A stretch of DNA of 64,000 nt from Heracleum sosnowskyi (Eukaryota > Streptophyta > Magnoliopsida > Apiales > Apiaceae), in NCBI GenBank assembly GCA_030848705.1, contig CM061244.1, forward strand, positions 108,149,111-108,213,110, read 5' to 3'. The notes below the pieces were generated by a model, which was given only the letters and a program-made list of their open reading frames with translations, was not told the DNA's origin and did no database searches. Positions 1-11,790 of this stretch are shown here, piece after piece. The translations under genes were made by a program, and so were the position numbers. The number at the start of each line of letters is the position of its first letter. Position 1 is the stretch's first letter.

Positions 1-1521
1 CTTGAATCCTAGTCTTAAACAATCTTCCAATCCCAAGAGTCCCGAAGAAGTTGAATCTAATGAGTCATCACCCTCCGATGAACCACCTTCAAAACCCCAA
101 TCTGATATGTCTAATGAAAAAGTCTTTAAGCCAAAAGCTCTGTTTCCTCACAGACTTACTTCAAACAAACAATATGCTCAATTAGATAAGATTTTGGAAG
201 TCTTCAAACAAGTCAAGATTAACATTCCTCTTTTAGATGCAATTCAACAAGTTCCCTCATATGCTAAGTGTCTAAAAGATTTGTGTACTCATAAAAGAAC
301 CACTCATGTTCCTAAGAAAGCTTTCCTAACATCTAATGTTAGCTCTATCTTGTCAAATCAAATCCCTTTGAAGTATAAGGATCCTGGTTGTCCTACCATT
401 TCTTGTGTCATTGGTAATACTTTCATTGATAAAGCTTTACTCGATCTAGGAGATAGTGTGAATCTTATTCCATTATCTGTCTATCAAGACTTGGGTTTAG
501 GTGAACTTAAAGAGACTACTATCACTCTTCAGTTAGCTGGTCGTTCTGTCAAAATTCCTAAGGGAATGGTGGAAGATGTGTTGATTAAGGTTGGTGATTT
601 TGTCTTCCCTGTCGATTTCATTGTTCTAGAAACCGAACCTGTCCAAAATCTCAAAAATCAAATTCCCATCATTCTAGGAAGACCTTTTCTTGCCACCTCT
701 AATGCTTTGATCAACTGTAGGAATGGATTAATGAAACTCACATTTGGAAACATGCAAATTGATCTCAACATTTTCAATGTAGGAAATCAACCCAATGAGC
801 TTTTTGACCAACCCATAGAAATTAACATGATTGATGAGTTAGTTGATAATGAAATCATGAATGTTGATAATGTTCTTAACTTTTGTCAAAATTACTTTGG
901 TCAAGATTGGGATGATACTGGTCATAAAAATGAGGTTAATGAAATGTTAGAGTCCACCATTCCTAGTTCCAATCGAGAGTTAGAACCTTTTCCTTTGTCG
1001 CTTTATGAAGCTAATGAATCAGTTGAGACAAGTCCACCGGAATTAGAACTTAAACCTCTTCCCGAAACTCATACGTATATGTTTCTGGTCCTTATTCTGA
1101 GTCTCTTCCATTCATTCTTGAGGATGGTGCAATTGTGTCTTTTCTTGAGAAATATATTTTGTTGGAGTATGAGAGCAATAAAGAACTTCATGAATTTGTT
1201 AAGTCTTCTGTTGGTGAGCCACCCCCACTTGTTTCTAATTTATTATTTTCCACTCTTGATCAGTCTTTGGTAGTTAATAATGAAACTCATCATGTTGTTA
1301 TCTCTAGTGTCTTAGTTCATAACCGAGAATTTCAAGTTATTAATCTGCTTAAACAACATAATGAAGCATCTACTTGGTCTATGAATGATGTTAGTGGTAT
1401 GAGTTTTATTCTGGTTCAAGATCATCTTTCTGTAGTGGATAATGTTGTCTTTGTGGGTGAGTTTCACATGCTTGTTGATTGTGTTAAGAAAGAAGTGTTC
1501 CATCGATCTGGTATTGGTTAA
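1..1521 (+). pseudogene. Ty3/gypsy gag-protease region (partial, RT remnant frameshifted)
   Basis: The reading frame is open at the window edge, so the 5' end is missing. Residues about 130-260 form a plant retropepsin-like domain: the catalytic D-L-G triplet lies at 443-451 and the flap/ILGRP segment at about 660-690, as in Athila/Tat-type elements. At about 1075 the sense frame shifts by one; reading continues from about 1077 to a stop at 1519-1521. That second part resembles the linker before gypsy reverse transcriptase but contains no RT motifs. No RNase H or integrase follows before the LTR at 3398, so this copy is a gag-protease derivative that depends on other elements for mobility. 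Confidence 0.75.
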
Positions 1522-3397
1522 TAAGTGTTTTGTTTTGTGTCTCCCATAGTGAAGTGTAGGGGAGTGTGTTTGTGTTTGTGTATTTTGTGTTTGTGTCTTA
1601 TAGGTATTCTTATGTATCTCCATCATTTCCTTATCAGGTATTCTTGTCCTTTTACTCTGTCATTTTTCTCTCATTTGCATACATTGAGGACAATGCATGA
1701 TTTAGGTATGGGGGAGGGGTTTAATAGTATTATTAAAAACGAAAAAAAACCAAAAAAAATTGAAAAATGAAAAAAAATCCCAAAAAGAAGTTTAGTGTTG
1801 TAAATTGTAGAATTCTAGCCTTATGAAATGAATGCTTGTGGCTTGATGCACCCTTACATGCTATAGTAATCTTGTGTTTCTGATACTTTTGATTAAGAAG
1901 TGATTTGTTAAGTTCTTGTTCACACACTTACACTAGCAAGTTGAAACTAGTAGACTTATTGAATGTTGCAAGTAATTAGAAGGACATGAATATGTGCAAA
2001 ATGATTTGGTTTTCATGCTTTGAGTACAAGTTGGTGCATTGAAGAAATTTTTGCTTGGGATTGATTATGTTTTACCACCAAGTGAGTTTTTGAGCCTATA
2101 TGCATATCTTTTGCATTTATATTCGTTTGCTTGAGTGTCCACATGTTGTTTGCATTGCTAGCACTTGTTCTAGACCTTTCTTGAAACGCATGACATTATT
2201 TGATGATAAGATGATAAAGGCATTTAGGAATAACCTATATTTTCCAAATTACCACATCATTTATATATGATCAATTAGTTGCCCTCTTGAGCTTAATCCT
2301 ATTTTTTTCGGTGACACACCACATTACGTGCCTAGACCTTTTTCTTGTTTAGCCTTACTTATGCTTGATCCCAAATTGTCAATGTCTAGTAGGAACTTGA
2401 GGGAGTAATAAGGTGTGTAAGATGGGTTTACTTTTGTTCATAACTTTTGAGGAAATATTGAGTTTGGTTGCATACTTGTTAGTCGTTCAATAAATTTTTG
2501 AAGGAGGATTGTGGTTGCTTATATCTATCTCTTAGCTCTCGAAAAAAAAAGATATATGAAAAAAAAAAGCAAAAAAAAAAAAAAATATCATGAGAGCATA
2601 CTCATGTTTGTGTGATCCTTCTTCATTCAACTAATCAAGCCTTTTTTTGGAAGAAAATCAGAAAATTCAGGAATGGGGAGGATGTTTGGTGATGTGTATG
2701 ATTTATTATGGTGCCTACTAGCTTTTGACACTTCACCTTATTTGGCCTTACTTGACATACCTTGTCCCTAGCCCCATTACAACCCAAATAAAGACCTTTT
2801 GATTATCATCATTGATTTATGTTGTGTTAAAGTTAGATTGATACCAAATGTCAAGCATGCTTATGATTTAGTTGGAATAGAGTGATACACTTACCCTTGT
2901 TCTTGAGTGAATATTCTTTTATGAGTGAAAGGTGAGTTATTGCTTGTTTCTACATTTGAGATCCCAAGTTTTTGACTCAAAGGTGTACTCTTGTGGGCTT
3001 AGCATGGTTACCAACTTATTCTTACACTTGACATGAACTTTTGAGCACTCATGCATATTTCTTTGAGTAGACTATGTGAATCCTTGCATCTTCCACGACA
3101 AGACATTGCAAAGTCATTTTTGATTCTTAAGTTGATGTAGCATGAGAGGACTTGTATGTGTGGCGTTGCATTGCCATGCGATCTTTTACATGAGCTAGAT
3201 GGATTTTGTGGGTACATTCACTATAAACCCTCATGAGACCTCACTTGTCCACTAGGGCTACCTAGGGGTTTAAATGGCTTGTTGCATATGCCAAATGCAA
3301 CCGTGATCACCTACGGAAGTGGTATTATCTATTATATAGTAGTTTATATTATATTAGTTTTTCTCGAGGACGAGTAAAAGATAGGTATGGGGGCATT
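1522..3397 (+). other. non-coding 3' internal region of the gypsy element, with polypurine tracts
   Basis: No coding region is visible in these 1.9 kb. A purine-rich tract at about 1706-1719 (TTAGGTATGGGGGAGG type) follows an ACAATGCATGA box, as in the central spacer of Tat/Athila elements. A-rich stretches lie at 1735-1790 and 2535-2590. The element's own polypurine tract (AGGTATGGGGGCA) at 3383-3395 lies directly before the 3' LTR. Together these mark a full-length 3' spacer rather than host intergenic DNA. Confidence 0.65.
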
Positions 3398-4366
3398 TGA
3401 TAGGTCCATAATTAATACATTTTTAATACCTATTTTATGTCTGTTTTCGTAATTTTATTGTTTAATAAATTGTTTTCTTTTGTTTTGTAGGAAAATAAAT
3501 AAAATCATATTTCAAGCAGAAAAAGGTGAAAAAGGCAAGGAGATGGAAATACTTGAAGTCAAAAGGAAATTGGAGAAAAATTGGAAAACTTATCGGAGAA
3601 GAAAAAGGAATTGATGAAATATTTCTACAATCCGATTTGTAGTCAAAGAACCCAAGCCCATTATTTTTCCTATATATATATATAGATCTCCCCTCTCGTA
3701 TTTGAGACACCTAGAATTTAGACATCAATTTAGACAAGATCTGATAATTAGGAGTAGGATAGATTTATTATTGTCTTTCAATACAAGTTCTTCATTCTAT
3801 TCAAACACTTTTGCTTGCATTCTTTATATTTAATTGTTTTGTTTCTTCTACCATGTCTAGCTAAGTTAATTCTCCTAGGATGAAGATGAAGATGAAGTTA
3901 ATTTGATTATTGTTGATATCTTCTTGTTCATATTAATTGGTTCTCATAATTTTTCTTGGTGCTTAATTGTTCAATTGACAAAGTGATTTTGATATATTAT
4001 TGTTACCGGATTTATTTTTCATAGCCTATGCTTGCTCCATGAAGTTTTGATAGGTTATTGTTAGATAACAAGTTTCATAGTATATGCTTGTCTCGTTAAT
4101 TGATATATCTTATTTGTGAAGGAAAGATAATTGATTTTAGGGCGAGTTGATATTAATTGAGATTGATTAATGGATTCGGATTCCTAGGTTTTCCTTATCT
4201 GATTTTAATTGTTAATTAGGTTAAACAAATCTCAACTCAAATCTTATTTGTCTAGTTCGCCTGAGTTAATTTTTAGGGTTTCGAAAATTCATAGTCTATG
4301 TGGATCGATCTGTTATTGCTACAACTAAACACTGTGCGCTTCGAGTTACATTATTTTTACACATCA
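3398..4366 (+). repeat. Ty3/gypsy 3' LTR
   Basis: It starts with TGATAGG right after the polypurine tract and is taken to end at ACATCA, about 969 bp. An (AT)n TATA region at 3671-3684 followed by CTCCCCTCTCG is a plausible LTR promoter. The right edge is less certain because the matching 5' LTR lies outside the window. Confidence 0.6.
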
Positions 4367-4424
4367 TATATCATATTTGTTTCGTAGAAATTGTCTTCTT
4401 AGTTTTGTAATGAGGTGAAGCGAA
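4367..4424 (+). other. short remnant between gypsy LTR and element A
   Basis: This stretch separates the gypsy LTR from element A. Its last five bases, GCGAA, are the target duplication of A and recur at 34501-34505, so the DNA at 34501 onward is its direct continuation. It is probably part of the older LTR that ends at 35089. Confidence 0.5.
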
Positions 4425-5979
4425 TGTTAGTATTAGTGCTCTAGAGACAATACTTTTATGTTTTAAAGAAAACATTTTATTATTATAAATTATGTTTTAT
4501 TGATTATTATTATTAGTTTATTATGTCTTTATTTACTGCGTTATAAATGTTAGCATAATAAATGTCCTTGGAATTATGATACGTATTCGATGTCTTTAAG
4601 TATGTGACTTAAAAATGAGATTATATGAATAGTATCTTTATTCCTAAATATCCCTAGTCGAGTGTTATTATTTAAGGACAATAATAAAGCACAGAGACTA
4701 GTATGTTTGTTGACTGATGACCACATCTCATTGGTCATAGGTATGGTGATACTAAAGTCAAAACATAGGTGCATGTAAGAGTATATGGCACTGGATTGAC
4801 CCGCCATGAGATTACACATGTTAAAAGTGTCATAAGTAATTCTCACTGTGATAATGGTGTAATGATCCTTAGACCTGAAATCATTATATTTTTATACGAG
4901 AATTAATATACTTTGATTACATTAAAAGTTACCTTTGACCGGGTGATGATAAAAGTGGACATTGGGTATATTATGAATCGTATGAGAAATATGAATGATC
5001 TAGATGGGATTTAACCCTCCTAATTTTAGGAGCGATATTATTGGCCTCTTGTTTGAGTGAGACTAAGAAATGCACGGTCGTGCTCAAATGTTGATTTGAT
5101 TTATTAGTCTACTCATCGATCAAGAAAACTAAGATTAAATTATGAAGAGGATGAAACATTACATGCCTCGAGTTTAATCTATAATATTAAGGTTAAAGGG
5201 ATTATATTACCTGGAACATTATTCACGAAAGGCTTAATCGAATCACCGATTTAATTATTATTACTTGGGTGGCAATGATGTATTACTAGATGCCGCTCAT
5301 TGTTTACAATTTTAATTAGTTATTAAAATTGTTACTAACGTAATAATAACCTACAGTGTCACACACAAAGAACGCTTGAAGGAGAAATAATTTAAATTAT
5401 GAATTTAAATTTAAATAAGTAATTTATTCTATTTATAATATTAATTAAGTATGACTTGATTAATTATTTAAATAGAAAATGGAATTACTTAAACTAGTTC
5501 TGAAATTAATTATTAATTAATTAAGTGCGACTTAATTAAATAATAAATTGGAATTTCGGATTAGTATTTTATTATAATTGGATTATAATTAGAAAACTAT
5601 TTTCCTCTCTATATAAACTCTAAAAGAGGGCTGATTTTAATGATGAAAAACGTTTTTACATTAAAACCCTAGCCGCTTATGAGAGCAAGAAAAGAGAGAG
5701 AGAAAGAAGCAGTTTTCGGGTGCTAGTACACATCAATCCTTCAAGAAAAGCGTTCGTGTGGATAACGTAGAGTGTAGATCGCGAGAGCGGGATACATGGT
5801 GATTGAACAAGCTTTGGATATCCATTAATCTTCCATTAATGAACTGTTAAAGCTTCTTAAGGTATTTGTTCTTAATCTCCAAATTAAATCTTTTGTTTTC
5901 GCATGGATCCTGCGGATGGGTTTCGAATTTTGATTTATTTTTACGTTTTCCGTTGCGTTTATGTGCTCGAAACCCTTCA
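4425..5979 (+). repeat. Element A 5' LTR
   Basis: It runs from TGTTAGTATTAG to CGAAACCCTTCA and matches 32947-34500 nearly base for base. A TATA box (TATAAA, 5612-5617) in the setting CCTCTCTATATAAACTC is a likely promoter. A tRNA-Met primer site follows one base later. Confidence 0.93.
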
Positions 5980-5980
5980 A

Positions 5981-5992
5981 TGGTATCAGAGC
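5981..5992 (+). other. Element A primer binding site (tRNA-Met)
   Basis: TGGTATCAGAGC, one base after the 5' LTR, is complementary to the 3' end of plant initiator tRNA-Met and is the usual copia minus-strand primer site. Confidence 0.92.
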
Positions 5993-7679
5993 TACTTGCG
6001 AAACGTTTTAATTCGGTTGTGTGTTTAACAGTTTTCGATATATATGCATATTTGCGATCTACCATGTTTTTGTGTTGATTTATATATATGTATGTATATG
6101 TTTTTGAATATATGATATTCATGAGGATTTGATAATCATGATATGATTGTGTATATTGCTGTATGTATATGATACATATTAAATCGAATTATGAGAATCG
6201 TATTCGATACGATTTCTGAATACGATGCGCAGATTTAGTGAAATTTGCATACTCTGTCAGAATTTCACCGAAAATACCTTTTCGGAAATGGAAACGGACG
6301 TCGTTTACTATCTGTAAACAGCGATTTAATGTTTTCAGAATTCTGATTTTGATTTTCTGATTTACACTTTATTTGATTTCTATGATTGGATCATGAGAAA
6401 TATGATATGGTATGATATGTTAATGCAATATGAGATGTTCTTAATTGTTATATGAGCATGGTGATTGGTTATGGCCTAAATACCCATAGATAGTGGTTTT
6501 GTTTTAATGGTTTGGTTTCTAAATACAACTTGCATGTCGTTATTCCTTGTAATGTTTAAATCTCGAATGTAACTCGAGTTCTACTTGTAAGTTCAGTAGG
6601 ATAGGTTGTTTTATTTATGTAATATATATGAAGACATCCAAGATGGAGAACCAAGGAAGCATTACAAGGAGGCAAGCAAGGAGGCAAGTTCAAGCTTGAA
6701 GACTTGTAACAGTGTATTGTATTTTGATACCACAATAGATTGACCTTGATTTTTCCATTAGCTTGGAAAGATCACTTAGGTTGGGCCATAACCAAACACG
6801 TTTACTTTACGCACTTTACATATATGATGCATGTGCTGATGATATGTATGCGTAGATAATGATGCATGCTTTAATTAGATTAAACATGTATGTATTAGAT
6901 ACGTCACCCATGCCATGTTTGCTAAACAAGATAAAATCTGTAACGATTCAAGATTTTAAAATTGAACAAAACGAACATGAGATTCCTGTGTTTATGAAAC
7001 ACGGAAATAAGTATGAATTTTCAATTTTTTGATAGGGGCGATTTTGACAAAAATACAAGCAGCGCTTGTAAGGAAGGCGGGTTTTAAGTGAGACCAGTGT
7101 GACTCCTCCGTTGGACTGGAAATCAAACCATTGATGAATTTTGAATTGAAGTACTTAGTTCAAGGAAAAATTGGGAATCTCTTGATGATGGGATCATGGT
7201 CGTTTTAATAATAAAATCCCTAAAGTTAAAATATTAAGTCGATTAGATGCCTTCCAATGGGCAACACTCGTCAAGACCTAGATCGAGAAAGAGTGGGTTC
7301 GCCAAAGCGAAGCACTCCTATCTATCGTGGTAAGACGCGATGAAGTAAATGTGATACTTAACTGTTAGACCATTGGGTTAGACTTAACTAAGTTACCACA
7401 ATAGGATTGTGAACTTAGAGGCATGGAGCTTGGTATGATTTATTAGATAAATGTGAACAAATGTTGTTCTACCAAACTTTCCAAGATTTATATATGATAT
7501 AATTGACAAGAGTTGTCTACCTAAATAAATCATGTTTTGGGAGTAAAGCCAAAGCTGACCTTAAGCATGACGAAATATGGATCTTGGCTCACTAGAAAGA
7601 TTTAAGAGAAATAATTTCCGAATTAATAGTTAGGGCTATTTATTTGATAAAAATAGTGGGAGGTATATAATGATATACC
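5993..7679 (+). other. Element A 5' leader (non-coding)
   Basis: These 1.7 kb contain no convincing ORF. The part at about 7065-7135 (GGGTTTTAAGTGAGACC..GTGTGACTCCTCCG) is recognisably related to the leader of element B (reverse strand of about 26635-26700), showing that A and B belong to related copia lineages. Element B was inserted at the right end; after it the leader continues at 29305. Confidence 0.7.
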
Positions 7680-9372
7680 TGTTGGGTTTTATTGCATACG
7701 CGGAAGCATGTATAACAATTTATTACGTATAAAACCCGTAAAACCGCATACGATTCATGGATAAAATTAACGAATCGATTACTAACCTTTAACAAGCGAT
7801 CCATGGATGATGTAGAGAGGCTCCTAGCAGTTGCTTCTCAAGTGTGAAGCACTCCACCGGTATCCACCAAGAGCTCAAATCAATGGAGGGAGGAAGTGGC
7901 TCGAGAGAGAATTAGGGTTGCCTCCTTTCTTCTTTTTCTTATATAAATTAGGGTTCAAGGCTTAAGGTCTATAATAGTATATTTATAGGCAAATATTTCA
8001 GCTGAAATTTCATCCTATAAAATATTATTATTATTAACCTTATAATTAATTAATCTCATTAATCAATTAATTAATCATTAAAACTCTTTTAATAATTAAT
8101 TCTTTTTCTAAACTCTTTAGAAAATAATTCTCTCACTTAATTTAATTTCTTAAATTAAATTATTAATTAATAATATTAAGAACACTTCTTAATTATTTTA
8201 TAATTAATTAAATCATATTTAATTGATTATAAAAATGCCATCAAATATTTATTTCATAAATAAATAATGACTAGCCATTATTAATTAATTCCTTCACCAT
8301 TAAATCATTCTCTTTTATGGTGTGACCCTGTAGGTTCAAAATTAAGCCGGTAGTAGAAATAAATAATAATAAAACTATTTTATTATTATTTATATGAATT
8401 CTTCTAATTCATTAAATACGACTAATAAATTAATCATATTTATTCTACATCGTGAGGGATACTTCTCAGCATATCGCGACTATCCGGATAATATGAATTC
8501 ACTGCGTAGAATACCAAGAACCTATTCAGTGACTAGTTACCGTACAATTAATTCCTTCTACCCAACAATATCCCGATTAAATACAAGGCATGGATCTCGT
8601 GTCAAGCCTATCTAATTTAATCATATGATTTCCTATTCAATTTGCTTAGTTCCGATTAATGCAAATTAGAAACTTCTTTCTAATTTCATTCACTCTGGCC
8701 AGAGATTCCTGAACTAGCATAAATGGAATAACATAGGACATTCTCTTCCTTCACTGGAAGGGGCAGATCCTTTATTGATCATTCACTATCTTCGTGCACA
8801 AATTCCTATACCCAGAAGAGCACTAATTATTGTCCCTCGAGACTAAGAGCTAAACCAAAGTATAGTTCAATGTACACAAGATGACTATGATGATCTCAAG
8901 TCAAAGGACACTTGTACAACCATCACTATATGAACAACTACTGACACATGAGTGAACTCCATTAGTTGTTCAATTGATCGAGTCATGTTCAGTGAACTCA
9001 TTCCTAATAAGCACCTACATACTAGCTATAGTGTCACCACACAAATGCCTATGAGAACAGACATCCTTCGTAATGAAGCAAGCATAGTATGTACCGATCT
9101 TTGCGGATTAATTAACTACCAATTAATTATCCTACGACCAGGAACTATTTAAGTTTAGAGTTATCATCTTTAAGGTCTCATTATCATGATCTCATCATAA
9201 TCCACTAAAGCTTTACTCTAAACTATGGATCATCTAATTTAAACACTTTAAATAGATAAAGCCCGTTATAAAACATATTACCATTTTATTAATTTAAACA
9301 AACTTGAATCAGATTGAACAAAGTGTCTCCTAACTCATCATCCATGATTGGATTTAGGACACACATCTTTCA
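7680..9372 (-). repeat. Element B 3' LTR (left copy)
   Basis: On the minus strand it runs from TGAAAGATGTGTG to AAACCCAACA. Two short ORFs on the plus strand (8394-8615, 8952-9152) are repeated in the other LTR and are chance frames. It is preceded on the minus strand by the polypurine tract. Confidence 0.92.
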
Positions 9373-9388
9373 ATCTCCCACTTGTACT
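9373..9388 (-). other. Element B polypurine tract
   Basis: The minus strand reads ACAAGTGGGAGAT directly before the LTR start TGAAAG. Element A carries the same AAGTGGGAGAT tract before its 3' LTR. Confidence 0.85.
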
Positions 9389-10682
9389 AAAACCAATCAC
9401 CTTGGTATCTCATACACAACTTCTCCTAATAGAGAACAAAGCGATTTTCAAATAACGGTTTAGTAAATGGTCTTTACTATGTTGTTATGGGTGTCAAGTC
9501 AATATTGACTTAAATATATCTACTTTCAACGATCTCATATATCATATGAAAGTGCCGCAACTTGGATCTTGAATCCCTGATTAAACCTAGGTTCCATAGC
9601 CTGCGCTACTACCATATGTTGTACCGATACAACAATATAAATCCTATGCTAGGAACCATGTCTAACCAGAGAAAACAGGTTTCGCTATCCAAAGAACCTC
9701 CTTTGCAGCTTCACTTATATTTATATACATATAGTGCTTCTACTACGGAATCAGTTATCTTAAGCTGCTTGGAATTCTTCCAACAAACCGCTCATCCATT
9801 CAGAATTAACACTTATTTTGACATGGATTTTCTATCACTTTTGTCCTAAGAAAATCATAGTGTTTATAACACTCGATTTTCATTTTGGACCCACCATAAT
9901 CAAGAAAGATGTCCTCAATTCTTCCAAAGTATTTAAGGACGTTCTTCCAGCTTACTATCGCGCTTCTCAAGGACTAGACTGGTGTTCGCTTATCTCGTCT
10001 AGTGAGTTAGCGATCATCAAGTCTTGTACAGTACATCTGGTATTTTGATAGATCCCTTTGCCGAAGCATAATAAATCTTACTCATACGCCATTTCTCCTC
10101 ATATGTCGTAGAAAGACATAATCTTGGAGAATGTAACTCCGTGACTTGACAATTCAAGTAACTTCTTGGAGTTATTTATGCTAAACATCTTAGCATATAA
10201 ATGATGTACACACTTTGGGTTTAGCCCAACACTTGGTTTATCCTATAAATTCTCATTCCTATATCATAGGAAGCCATTTTCAAGTCCTTTATAGAGAATA
10301 TGCTAGATAACCACACTTTGACTAATTTTAGCGTCGATACATCATTCCTTATCATAAGTATGTCATTCGCATACATTATTAGGAATGTCATCACGCTCCC
10401 ACTAACCTTCTTGTAGATCCATGATCCATCATTGTCTTTGATAAAATCAAACTATTTGATTGTCTCATCAAAACAAATGTTCGATTATTGAGAAGCTTGC
10501 TTCAATCCATAAATGGATTGTCGTGGCTATTAGACCATAGATTTGCTACTCATAGCAATACATCCCTCTAATTGTGTCAACTACATATCCTCTTCAAATT
10601 TCCTATCGAGGAAGGTCGACTGTTCGACCATTATTAGATATTATAGTCATTACTAGCCACAACCGCAAACAAAATCCGAATA
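9389..10682 (-). pseudogene. Element B pol remnant: RT (C-terminal part) and RNase H region
   Basis: Only fragments are readable on the minus strand. Around 10380-10530 it resembles the copia RT segment after the 'IYGLKQASRxWN' block, including SNSLILSKTMMDHG-like residues, with stops throughout. The rest, where RNase H should be, is too decayed to assign residue by residue. Plus-strand ORFs at 9562-10048 are chance frames. Confidence 0.45.
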
Positions 10683-10687
10683 GACTT

Positions 10688-11726
10688 TGTTAGGAATATG
10701 TTGTTCTTGATGATAATTATAAAAACACTTAGTAGATTTTGTATTAAGTCATTTTGTAACTGTCAACGGAATGGCATGCTTTGCAGTGTTTCGTTGACAG
10801 GAAGCTCATCAACGGAATGAGTGTTGTAGCAATTGCACTGTACAATACTTCACAGTTTGATATGCATTTGATGTATGTACTAGATAGGTTTTCTAAGTCA
10901 TGTTGACTAAGTACTAGATAGGCAAAATAGGTTGGTTAATTGTAAATATGTTATGCCTTGTAATTTTGCCTAAGTGAAGACATGTCAACGGTATGAGGAT
11001 TACTCTATCAACGAAACAAGGATACACCATCAACTGTATGGAGTTTACTCATCAACAAAACGAGAGAAACACCATCAACGGAATGAAGAATAAAGATATC
11101 AACGAAACACATCTCCCTGCTATCAACGAATCATTATTGCTTTTCTGAATAGTTGACAAAGTGATAGTGACAGTTTACTGAACAGATCTAAAGGTGATGT
11201 GGAAGTGTACTTTGCATTGGAAACCATTAAAATGGACATGGGGAATAAGGAAACATCCCAGTTTCCAATTGGGCTCTTGGGAGTGATCATAATAAGCATG
11301 AAGACAAAAGCAAGGATCTCCAAGGACCACTGGACAAAGGGATGAAAAGCAAACTATTGGCGGTTACCTTTAGTGTACTTTAGTGTAGCCAAAAATAGTA
11401 TTGTAAACTTGGGGAATATATAACCAAGTGTAGCAGTTAAGATAGAGTAAGAGAAGAAAAACAAATAGTTTGTATTAGCTATCTTTGAGAGCATTCTTCT
11501 CTACAACTCTGTAACTGAGCAGCTGTGTACTTGTGTATCACAGATTATTTCCGCAATAAAAACACTTCAGTTGGATCATCAAACAATCCAACTGAATTAT
11601 TTATATCTTGTGTTTTTATTTATTTAGTTCAGTTTTATTTTATAAAGTGTTTTAAGTTTAAGAAAATATCAAGAATTGTATTCAACCCCCCCTTCTACAA
11701 TTCTGTTAGGTCATTTGGGATTAACA
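10688..11726 (+). repeat. Element C 5' LTR
   Basis: TGTTAGGAATATG to GGGATTAACA, 1039 bp. Ten copies of a 12-base motif with core TCAACG, or reverse CGTTGA, lie between 10762 and 11133. A TATA-like AATATATAACC lies at about 11416. The ORF at 11123-11323 is repeated in the other LTR and is not a gene. Confidence 0.95.
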
Positions 11727-11728
11727 AT

Positions 11729-11740
11729 TGGTATCAGAGC
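11729..11740 (+). other. Element C primer binding site (tRNA-Met)
   Basis: TGGTATCAGAGC lies two bases after the 5' LTR. Confidence 0.92.
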
Positions 11741-11790
11741 GAGCTTCTAACACACAAGAAGTTTAAAGATCTAGACCAAAAACAGAAGCC

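Noticed and set aside
5981..5992. tRNA-Met-like sequences as tRNA genes
   Set aside because: Only 12 bases complementary to the tRNA 3' end are present; these are primer sites.
8394..9152. Small ORFs repeated at 28326-29084
   Set aside because: They lie inside the two LTRs of element B; repetition comes from the LTR pair.
11123..11323. Minus-strand 66-aa ORF, repeated identically at 23228-23428
   Set aside because: Both copies lie in the LTRs of element C and have no domain; chance frames.
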